64,000 nt of DNA from an uncultured Candidatus Poseidoniales archaeon (GTDB taxonomy: Archaea; Thermoplasmatota; Poseidoniia; Poseidoniales; Thalassarchaeaceae). This document shows positions 53,476 to 60,718 of the stretch, piece by piece. The stretch covers positions 1-64,000 of the forward strand of contig CACKMK010000005.1 in NCBI GenBank assembly GCA_902601345.1, read 5' to 3'. The notes beneath the pieces were generated by a model, which made no database searches, was not told the origin of the DNA, and saw only the letters and a list, made by a program, of their open reading frames with translations. Within the stretch, counting starts at the first letter, position 1. Each line of letters opens with the position of its first letter. Both the position numbers and the translations under genes were made by a program.

Positions 53476-53841
53476 CTAAATGTTTGAATCTTCATCATGT
53501 CTGGAGCGCAACTCATCCATGCGTCTCCTCAATAGGTCCACAACAGTGGCCCCCTCGACCATCTCCTTTCGGATCATTTCCCTAGCAGATTGCCTCAGGA
53601 CTACATCCGCTGACTCCCCGATTATCTTGCAGTAGTCTCTGAGCCTGATAGTAAGATCCGGACCTAAGTCGACCTCTATCCTATCTCCCTTGCCAGGAAG
53701 TGGATTGGAAAGCATCCTCCGGACAGCCTCTCGGATTACATCAGACCTGTTCCTCATGCCATCGAAACCAACCAGCCTGTCTAACTCCAGGAGGTGATCC
53801 TCTGGTATCCTTAGCGAGACCATTGGACTGTTGCCGGCCAC
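53476..53841 (-). CDS. Ribbon-helix-helix (CopG-like) regulator
   Basis: A 121-residue protein. The N-terminal ribbon-helix-helix domain spans about residues 7-45: the strand MVSLRIPEDHLLELDRL, then helices containing GMRNRSDVIREAVRRML. RHH proteins are dimers that place the two-stranded ribbon in the DNA major groove. The C-terminal 75 residues are helical and charged and do not look like the NikR metal domain. GTG 53841 is chosen because AGGAGG lies 9 bases upstream; ATG 53823 is the alternative. An array of four CAATTG-like boxes lies 43 bases upstream of the start, which suggests autoregulation. Confidence 0.8.
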   Translation of the reverse strand: MAGNSPMVSLRIPEDHLLELDRLVGFDGMRNRSDVIREAVRRMLSNPLPGKGDRIEVDLGPDLTIRLRDYCKIIGESADVVLRQSAREMIRKEMVEGATVVDLLRRRMDELRSRHDEDSNI

Positions 53842-53883
53842 CTACTTGCCCCTCCTGAAACTGTGAGAGGAGCGTACAGGATA

Positions 53884-53922
53884 TAATTGTATTGCAATTG
53901 AAATGCAATTGAATTACAATTA
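53884..53922. promoter_or_regulatory. Four 6-bp boxes at 11-bp spacing, probable RHH operator
   Basis: TAATTG (53884), CAATTG (53895), CAATTG (53906) and CAATTA (53917) start exactly 11 bases apart. The outer two are reverse complements of each other and the inner two are palindromes, so the array is symmetric. The 39-base block is strikingly AT-rich against its surroundings and sits between the divergent RHH and HD-domain genes. It probably overlaps the promoter of the RHH gene. Phased short palindromes are typical sites for several RHH dimers bound side by side. Confidence 0.65.
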
Positions 53923-54001
53923 GACTTTATTGAAATGTCCCGTTTCAATCCGGCAACGTGCGATTCAAGACACATGACTGCTGGGCATTCTCTGTGATAC
54001 T

Positions 54002-55318
54002 GTGAAAGTCATCAACGATGCAATCCACGGCCAATTCAAATTGGATGGTGTGACAAAGGATCTTCTTTCAACGCCGGAGATGAATAAACTCAGTCACATC
54101 AAGCAGTTGGGGCTCGCTCATTTGGTATTCCCGGGCGCGCATCACACTCGGTTTGAACACTCGTTGGGAGCCTCTCACATTGCGGGAAGGATGGCAGAAT
54201 CCCTTTCAATGGACGATTTAAACAAGGATACCCTACAAGTTGCAGCCATGTTGCACGATGTCGGGCATGGCCCGTACTCGCACACTCTGGAACATATCCT
54301 CGCGGATAGAGGGGGCCTTGATCACATGGAGGTCACCAAGGGCATAATCCTCGGCGAATATGATGTCATAGTCGAGGGTGAAGGGGAATCCCTAGATGAT
54401 AGGAAATCGATTCCTGAGATATTGGAGGATAGAGGTCTAGATCCAAAAATCGTTTCTTCGCTGATCACTGGTCCCGATGCGTCCGGAACCGAGAGGTCCT
54501 TGCTGAGCTGGTCAGAGGGGCAATCCGATTTCTCTGGAGAGGATAGGACCCTTGCCCTCCTCATACATGGTCCTGTGGATTGCGATCAACTGGACTATCT
54601 TCTCAGAGATTCCCACTTTACTGGAGTCAAGCATGGAGTAGTGGACCATAATCGGCTCATAGAGTGCCTGAGAAGTCAGAGCGGCGACATTGTTGTAGAA
54701 CAAGGGGGACTATCTTCTCTGGAAGGGATGCTTGTTGCCAGAGGGCTGATGTACAGTGCTGTTTACTTCCACAGAGTCACCAGAGTTACAGAAGTGATGC
54801 TTTCAAGAGCGGTCGAGCGAGCGGGAGATAATCTCCCTGACTCCTTGGACCTCCAGAGGAGAGTGGATGCCGAGATATGGGCAGAATTGGACAAGGTCGG
54901 GGGATTCTCGAGAGATATGGTTACTAGACTCAAGTACAGGAATCTTCTGAAAGTCTGCCTAAGCAGGAGGAAGGAAGATATGACCCAAGAGCAGGTAGAA
55001 AGGCTGGCAAAGGCGGCAGATAACCTGGCAGAAAGAAGGGAGTTGGAGGACGATATTGCATACCGGGCTGGTCTAGAGCCTGGATATGTGGCGATTGACG
55101 TTCCTAGCGTGAAACTCTTACTCTCCGAGCCACGAATGGCCCAAGTGGATGTTAAGATCCTAGGGGATGACGGAAAAACAAGGTGGCTCAAGGAGGTAAC
55201 TCCTATGGCCGAGGCTCTCAGGAGGAGGCAGGTAAGCCAAGAGGCAGTATATGTGATGACAACATCTGGAAACGAGCGCAGAGTATCGGAAATCGCTCAA
55301 AAGATACTGTTCGAATAA
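54002..55318 (+). CDS. HD-domain phosphohydrolase, dNTPase/SAMHD1-like
   Basis: A 438-residue HD-superfamily enzyme. The metal site is visible as HTRFEHSLGASH (H53), AAMLHDVGHGPYSHTLEH (H85-D86) and VDCDQLDYLLRDS, which carries the late Asp. This arrangement matches the YdhJ/SAMHD1-like family of phosphohydrolases, many of which remove triphosphate from dNTPs. The start is GTG 54002 (MKVINDAIHGQFKL), the usual N-terminus of this family. It is divergent from the RHH gene, so the 11-bp-phased array in between could control it too. Confidence 0.88.
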   Translation: MKVINDAIHGQFKLDGVTKDLLSTPEMNKLSHIKQLGLAHLVFPGAHHTRFEHSLGASHIAGRMAESLSMDDLNKDTLQVAAMLHDVGHGPYSHTLEHILADRGGLDHMEVTKGIILGEYDVIVEGEGESLDDRKSIPEILEDRGLDPKIVSSLITGPDASGTERSLLSWSEGQSDFSGEDRTLALLIHGPVDCDQLDYLLRDSHFTGVKHGVVDHNRLIECLRSQSGDIVVEQGGLSSLEGMLVARGLMYSAVYFHRVTRVTEVMLSRAVERAGDNLPDSLDLQRRVDAEIWAELDKVGGFSRDMVTRLKYRNLLKVCLSRRKEDMTQEQVERLAKAADNLAERRELEDDIAYRAGLEPGYVAIDVPSVKLLLSEPRMAQVDVKILGDDGKTRWLKEVTPMAEALRRRQVSQEAVYVMTTSGNERRVSEIAQKILFE

Positions 55319-55416
55319 CCTCTCCATCCCTGTTAAGCTACTTGGAACATTGAAAAGGGGAACATACGCAGGGGCGCACGCCCGACATCAGGGTCAACAT
55401 AATCGTTGGTGACCAA

Positions 55417-56775
55417 ATGGACAATGCGATAAAGACAGTTTACGAGACAGTGATAACGAGAGACCCAGACCAGCCTGAGTTCCATCAGGCAGTGGAAGAA
55501 GTCCTGGAAAGCCTTGGACCCGTGATATCTGAGAACCCAGAATACATGGATGTCGTACATAGCATGGTAGAGGCCGAGCGAGTAATTCAGTTCAGAGTAC
55601 CATGGTACGATGATGAGGGGTCCCTACAGGTGAACAGGGGCTACCGGGTCCAGTTCAACAGTGCAATAGGGCCCTACAAAGGCGGGCTTAGGTTTCACCC
55701 AAGCGTCAATCTATCCATATTGAAGTTCCTGGGATTTGAGCAGGTGTTCAAGAATAGCCTAACAGGGCTGCCATTGGGTGGTGGAAAAGGGGGTTCAGAC
55801 TTCAATCCCAAAGGGAGATCAGACTCCGAGGTCAAGAGATTCTGCCAGTCCTACATGAGTGAACTTTGGAGGCATATTGGTGCTGATCTCGATGTGCCTG
55901 CGGGAGATATCGGAGTTGGAGGCAGAGAGATAGGGTACATGTTCGGGATGTTCCGGAAATTAGCAAATGAGTTCACCGCCGGCGTGCTAACAGGAAAAGG
56001 ACTCTCCTACGGTGGTTCGCTTATCAGGCCAGAAGCAACTGGCTACGGTTTGGTATACTTTGCAAGAGAAATGCTGTCAACGAAGGGCAAGTCATTCGAA
56101 GGTGCCAGAGTAGCAATTAGCGGCTCCGGAAACGTAGCGCAGTTCGCCTGTGAGAAGGTCTTGGATCTCGGAGGCAAGCCTGTTACAATGTCGGATAGTG
56201 GCGGCTACATATACGATGAATCTGGAATAGATAGGGAAAAGCTTGCATGGATCAAGGATCTCAAGAATAACAAGAGAGGCAGGATCAAGGAGTACGCTGA
56301 TCATTTCGATGGAGTTGAGTACACCGAATCGAAGCCTGAGCCAAATCATAACGAACTGTGGGCGACTGAAGTCGATGTTGCCCTCCCTTGTGCTACTCAG
56401 AATGAGGTTAACGAGGCAGAAGCTAGGATGCTGGTTGAGGGTGGGGTGATTTCTGTAGCGGAGGGTGCGAACATGCCATGTACTCCCGAAGCAATCGAGG
56501 TATTCCACGAAAACGGGATTCTATTCGGACCAGGTAAGGCCAGCAATGCGGGAGGGGTGGCAACCTCGGGTCTCGAGATGAGTCAGAACAGCCTAAGGAT
56601 GAGTTGGAACAGGGAAGAAGTAGACCAGAAGCTAGAGAGCATAATGGTCAACATTCACAAGAACGCCTTCGAGACAGCGGAGAAGTATGGCATGCCTGGA
56701 AACTATGTGGCCGGGGCAAACATCGCCGGATTCCTGAAAATCGCAGAGGCTACAATCGCTCAGGGAGTTCTTTGA
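55417..56775 (+). CDS. gdhA: Glutamate dehydrogenase, bacterial hexameric (E. coli) type
   Basis: A 452-residue enzyme interconverting glutamate with 2-oxoglutarate and ammonia. Signatures are VNRGYRVQFNSAIGPYKGG, GLRFHPSVNLSILKFLGFEQ and the catalytic lysine in LPLGGGKGGSDFNPKG, plus the Rossmann motif SGSGNVAQFACEKVL near residue 232. It resembles the roughly 447-residue bacterial NADP-type GdhA more than the roughly 420-residue archaeal enzymes, which suggests acquisition from bacteria. It has a 98-base upstream region and overlaps the end of the convergent surface-protein gene by 16 bases. Confidence 0.94.
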   Translation: MDNAIKTVYETVITRDPDQPEFHQAVEEVLESLGPVISENPEYMDVVHSMVEAERVIQFRVPWYDDEGSLQVNRGYRVQFNSAIGPYKGGLRFHPSVNLSILKFLGFEQVFKNSLTGLPLGGGKGGSDFNPKGRSDSEVKRFCQSYMSELWRHIGADLDVPAGDIGVGGREIGYMFGMFRKLANEFTAGVLTGKGLSYGGSLIRPEATGYGLVYFAREMLSTKGKSFEGARVAISGSGNVAQFACEKVLDLGGKPVTMSDSGGYIYDESGIDREKLAWIKDLKNNKRGRIKEYADHFDGVEYTESKPEPNHNELWATEVDVALPCATQNEVNEAEARMLVEGGVISVAEGANMPCTPEAIEVFHENGILFGPGKASNAGGVATSGLEMSQNSLRMSWNREEVDQKLESIMVNIHKNAFETAEKYGMPGNYVAGANIAGFLKIAEATIAQGVL

Positions 56776-58481
56776 TAGTCTTCGTTTTCGACTTCCTCTT
56801 CGGTGTTTGTGTAGATCGATAGAAGGAAGTAACCCCCTATGCCTGCTGCCACGATCAATGCGATTAGAGCTGGCATCATGGTCGAAACCCCCTCCTCCTC
56901 AGCTTCAGTCCACTCTATGCTATTGCTGGAAAACTGGCCCCCTCCGAAAGAGAGCTCTTCCACAAGTTGAGTGGGAGTTAGAATCCTGCAACTAAGGGAG
57001 TCAGTGCCTTCGACCGTTACTCTCCAGCTGAATGGAATAATGACTTGTTCTCCCGGGCTAACGAGGGCATTGGGGAAGGATGGTGAAATCTGTGCCGTCG
57101 ATCCAGTGCTGACATCCTCGCAGTTTATTGCCAGAGATGCGGCAGCCGAGCCGGTGTTTTCTATCACAGCAAGCATATTCGCGGAATTGCCGACCGAGAT
57201 ATTTTCAGTAGGGTTACCACTATCATCAACCGCACCCAAAGAAACCCACCCAATACTTGGGGTTCCACTGTCTACAACAACTTGATTCTCCCATCCGAGA
57301 GGGAATTGCCCACCTCCGTAGTCCCCGATTCCTGACTCTTCAGGATTCCATGCAGTTCTGTAATCTGTAATTGTGACTATCGCTTGCTCGCTCCAAATCC
57401 TTTCAGACTCCCATGAATTGTCATCTGACCATGAAATTTCTACGACCCTCTCCCTTCCCCCATCAATGAACGAAATCCCCATCTCGTTACTGAAGTTGGA
57501 ATAGCTTGGGAACCTATGCATTCCTGTGATCTCGTAGGTAACGTACATGGCATCAAATGAAAGGCTCTGGCCAGTCAATCTCCTTTCCCACTTGTCTGTT
57601 AATCCACCAGAGCCGATGACATCATCCCCCCACCCAATGGTTGAGAAACTTCTAGCTCTAACATCGTGGTCGTCGGTGCTGTTAGTGAACTCAGTGTTAC
57701 CTCCCAAGATGATTGCAGAATCGTCTTCCTCCAGAATTATCGGACCAACCCTGTCAAGTGTGGTATCGTTTATCCTCAGTGTTCCCGAGGCACTAATCGT
57801 TCCACCGAAAATGGATGACCCGATCGACTCCATGTGCCCATTAATCTCGATGGTAAAGCCAGTATCTCCATACACCATCATATTTCGATGCTGGAAATCT
57901 GCAGCACTGCGCCAAATCCTTTCCTGCCCAACCCTCTCGATGCTAATCTCACTCAGAGAAACTGGGTGACATAGGGGGCCAGTCAGACCCACCCAAACGT
58001 CAACAGGGCCACTACCTAATGGTATGAAATCCTCATCTCCACTAAGCTCCTTAGTCTCGTTTCCAAAATGTGCCGTGGCTCCGTCTAGGGAAAATCCCTG
58101 TATTGGTCGGATGTACATCCTTACATTTTGCTCCGATGCAGTTGTCGCTCTGACTGCCGACATGTTCGCTTCGTCACAATAACCGAATCCTGCTAGTCCA
58201 CCAGGAGGGCTTTCGGAAGCAATATCCGAGTCTACTAGCCTCAGAGAAGAAGAGGAATCGACGAATATTTGCACATTACTACTAACACTCAAGTGTGAGC
58301 CTACCAAGCTCAGGGACCCCCCATTCAACACCCTCACATTTTGCGAGAGGGACATATCGTCCGACCAGGTCATATCTGATTCTATGACTATGTCGTCTCC
58401 TTCTGCTGACGCATTTATCGAAAATACTGAAACCGAGAGTAACAGAACTACGGCCAAAAGTTTGGCTTCCATCTTCTTCAT
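56760..58481 (-). CDS. Exported membrane-anchored protein with beta-rich outer part
   Basis: A 573-residue protein. A signal sequence at about residues 4-23 (EAKLLAVVLLLSVSVFSINA) precedes a long extracellular region. That region opens with repeated short strands (NVRVLNGGSLSLVGSHLSVS), as in beta-helix proteins, and ends with a CARDB/NEW3-like segment (IENTGSAAASLAINCEDVS). One membrane helix lies near the C-terminus (MMPALIALIVAAGIGGYFLLS), followed by a short acidic tail. ATG 58481 (MKKMEAKLL) was chosen from an open frame that extends further upstream because the signal sequence starts there. Probably a cell-surface protein; function unknown. Confidence 0.7.
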   Translation of the reverse strand: MKKMEAKLLAVVLLLSVSVFSINASAEGDDIVIESDMTWSDDMSLSQNVRVLNGGSLSLVGSHLSVSSNVQIFVDSSSSLRLVDSDIASESPPGGLAGFGYCDEANMSAVRATTASEQNVRMYIRPIQGFSLDGATAHFGNETKELSGDEDFIPLGSGPVDVWVGLTGPLCHPVSLSEISIERVGQERIWRSAADFQHRNMMVYGDTGFTIEINGHMESIGSSIFGGTISASGTLRINDTTLDRVGPIILEEDDSAIILGGNTEFTNSTDDHDVRARSFSTIGWGDDVIGSGGLTDKWERRLTGQSLSFDAMYVTYEITGMHRFPSYSNFSNEMGISFIDGGRERVVEISWSDDNSWESERIWSEQAIVTITDYRTAWNPEESGIGDYGGGQFPLGWENQVVVDSGTPSIGWVSLGAVDDSGNPTENISVGNSANMLAVIENTGSAAASLAINCEDVSTGSTAQISPSFPNALVSPGEQVIIPFSWRVTVEGTDSLSCRILTPTQLVEELSFGGGQFSSNSIEWTEAEEEGVSTMMPALIALIVAAGIGGYFLLSIYTNTEEEVENEDYQRTP

Positions 58482-58600
58482 TATAGTCCCGTTCAGAATA
58501 AGGAACATGAACATCACCCCTAATGGTTTGAACAATCCATTGTTTGAAAAGCGCCGAAGTAAGTGCGAAGGTTCATTCTCCTGATTTACCTGCCACCCAC

Positions 58601-59284
58601 ATGTCCTCCGACTCATTGCCTTGGGATGATCCCTTAATCGCCCCTCTTCTTGTCCTGTGGCTATACCTCCCTGGATATCTCTCTAACACCGCTGCAATGC
58701 TTGGGGGAAAATGGATTCCAGATATGACTGGATTTCCAGTTTACAGGATAGATGGGGGTAGAGTTCTCTCAGACGGAAATAGGATGCTAGGCGATGGGAA
58801 AACCTGGAATGGACTACTGGGGGGGACTATTGGAGGGGGCATCATTGGAGTCCTAATTCACTCATTTGCCAAAGACAACCTTGTGACATCTGCTCCGTTC
58901 CTGGACCCTATTTCTTCTTACGGAACCAGCTCTGCAGAGATTTCAGATGCATGGTTCTACATGGGAGGAGGGCCATTGACCGCCTTCGTAATGGGCTGTG
59001 TTCTAGGGCTAGGATGTATGGTCGGCGACTCAGTAGGATCATTTGTCAAGAGAAGAAGGGGCCAAAAGAGAGAGGGAGATGTCAGCTCCGAAGCACCGCT
59101 TCTAGACACCCTTCCATTCGCAGCCTCTGCATTTATATTCGGACAACTATTCCTTTCTCCCTCATTGATTGGAAGCTCCGAACTTCTGATGGGCATGGTG
59201 ATACTACTGGTTTTCACTCCAATCATACACAGATCCTTCAATATCTTAGGACACAGGCTTGGACTTAAGTCAGTACCTTACTAG
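58601..59284 (+). CDS. carS: CDP-archaeol synthase
   Basis: A 227-residue membrane enzyme that transfers CMP from CTP to the unsaturated archaetidic acid (2,3-bis-O-geranylgeranylglycerol phosphate) to make CDP-archaeol for archaeal phospholipids. The signature block YLPGYLSNTAAMLGGK, then RIDGGRVLSDGNRMLGDGKT, is present near residues 24-80. About five membrane helices follow. ATG 58601 is chosen over TTG 58544 because it gives the normal N-terminus. A seven-G run at 58819-58825 is in frame. It is divergent from the surface-protein gene, with a 119-base gap. Confidence 0.92.
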   Translation: MSSDSLPWDDPLIAPLLVLWLYLPGYLSNTAAMLGGKWIPDMTGFPVYRIDGGRVLSDGNRMLGDGKTWNGLLGGTIGGGIIGVLIHSFAKDNLVTSAPFLDPISSYGTSSAEISDAWFYMGGGPLTAFVMGCVLGLGCMVGDSVGSFVKRRRGQKREGDVSSEAPLLDTLPFAASAFIFGQLFLSPSLIGSSELLMGMVILLVFTPIIHRSFNILGHRLGLKSVPY

Positions 59285-59333
59285 CCAAACCTCGTAGTGC
59301 AATCCATTATGACTGGAATGGCCAGCGCGATGC

Positions 59334-60602
59334 ATGGCTGGCATCGAAGTGCTCGTAGTCGGTAGTGGGGGGAGAGAGCACGCGCTTGCTCTGGGCCTTT
59401 CAAAGAGCGACTCCGTTTCCAAGGTGCACTGTACACCAGGAAACGCCGGCACTTCCATGGTGGCAGTGAACCATCAAGTCCCCGATACCGATATCGAAGG
59501 GATAGTAGATCTAGCGATCCAACTCTCGGTCTCTCTGGTTGTTGTAGGTCCAGAAGCTCCACTGGTGCATGGCCTTTCTGATAGACTCAGAGCAAATTCT
59601 ATTCCTAGTTTCGGACCACATTCGGAAGGTGCTCTTCTCGAAGGATCGAAAATCCATGCAAAGATGCTAATGCAGTCATTGGGAGTCCCGACAGGATCAT
59701 TTCAAAGGGTTGAGAAGGCGGATGAAATAGAGGGCTCATTGGATTCTTTCGAACCTCCTTGGGTAATCAAGAGAGACGTTCTAGCGGGTGGGAAGGGGGT
59801 TACCGTAACCACATCTAGAGAAGAAGCCAGTGAGGCTCTAAAGTATGGAATAGAAGAAGACGGCTATGTGCTTATTGAAGAGCATCTCTCAGGGGAGGAG
59901 GCATCGATTCTAGTAATTATGGACGAGTCTGGATATGTCATGTTGCCACCTAGTCAAGACCACAAGAGAGTGGGGAATAACGATACTGGGCCAAATACTG
60001 GTGGAATGGGAGCATATGCGCCCGCCCCCATTGTCACACCCTCTGTGCTTGCAAGGGCGAGGGAGGAGATTATCGAACCAATGCACCATTATCTAAGAAA
60101 CTCGAATACTCCCTATCGGGGATGCCTCTATGTTGGGCTAATGATTGACTCGCAGGGCTCTCCAAGCGTCGTAGAGTTCAACGTCAGACTAGGGGATCCA
60201 GAAGCTCAGGTCACTATTCCTCTAGTTCAGTCGGATCTAGGAGAATTGCTTCTAGCAGCAGCAGAGGGCAGTGTCTCGGAAACTCAGGTAGAATTCAAGA
60301 ATCTCCATGCTTCTACAGTCGTCCTTGCTTCAGAGGGATATCCTGGGTCTGTTGTCACTGGAAGGGAAATATGCGGTTGGAAAGCTGAAATTGATGAGGG
60401 CCTAGTTAGGGGTTTTGTCCATCTTGCAGGAGCATCCATGGATGAGGGAGGCAAGCTAATTTCCAATGGAGGAAGAGTTCTTTCCGCGACTGGTTTAGCT
60501 CCATCTCTTAGCGAGTCACTAGAGGCGTCCTACCAGATAATTGGGAGCATCACTCTTGATGGCTCCCACTACCGCGAAGATATCGGTTTCAGGGCACTTT
60601 AG
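59334..60602 (+). CDS. purD: Phosphoribosylamine-glycine ligase (GAR synthetase)
   Basis: A 422-residue ATP-grasp enzyme for the second step of purine synthesis. It begins with VLVVGSGGREHALALGL, followed by HCTPGNAGT, VVVGPEAPLVHGL and PPWVIKRDVLAGGKGVTV (ATP-binding lysines). The catalytic region has SQDHKRVGNNDTGPNTGGMG and EFNVRLGDPEAQV, with the metal-binding Glu and Asn. All core motifs and the usual length are present. The gene begins 49 bases after carS and ends 116 bases before aglB. Confidence 0.96.
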   Translation: MAGIEVLVVGSGGREHALALGLSKSDSVSKVHCTPGNAGTSMVAVNHQVPDTDIEGIVDLAIQLSVSLVVVGPEAPLVHGLSDRLRANSIPSFGPHSEGALLEGSKIHAKMLMQSLGVPTGSFQRVEKADEIEGSLDSFEPPWVIKRDVLAGGKGVTVTTSREEASEALKYGIEEDGYVLIEEHLSGEEASILVIMDESGYVMLPPSQDHKRVGNNDTGPNTGGMGAYAPAPIVTPSVLARAREEIIEPMHHYLRNSNTPYRGCLYVGLMIDSQGSPSVVEFNVRLGDPEAQVTIPLVQSDLGELLLAAAEGSVSETQVEFKNLHASTVVLASEGYPGSVVTGREICGWKAEIDEGLVRGFVHLAGASMDEGGKLISNGGRVLSATGLAPSLSESLEASYQIIGSITLDGSHYREDIGFRAL

Positions 60603-60642
60603 GGTTAGTCATACTCATTCTTCTAGAGGTCCCAATCTCCTA

Positions 60643-60671
60643 CCGTTCTACGAACGGTTAAAACAACCGTT
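60643..60671. promoter_or_regulatory. Overlapping inverted repeats before aglB
   Basis: CCGTTC-TAC-GAACGG (60643-60657) and AACGGTT-AAAAC-AACCGTT (60653-60671) share the middle arm, so two alternative hairpins or operator half-sites overlap. They lie in the purD-aglB gap, about 50-75 bases before the aglB ATG. The TTAAAA in the second loop could serve as the TATA box, in which case the repeats cover the core promoter. Confidence 0.4.
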
Positions 60672-60718
60672 TAGGTCGGCGCGATGCTTAATCATTGGCA
60701 GATAGGTCCGTGGATAGT

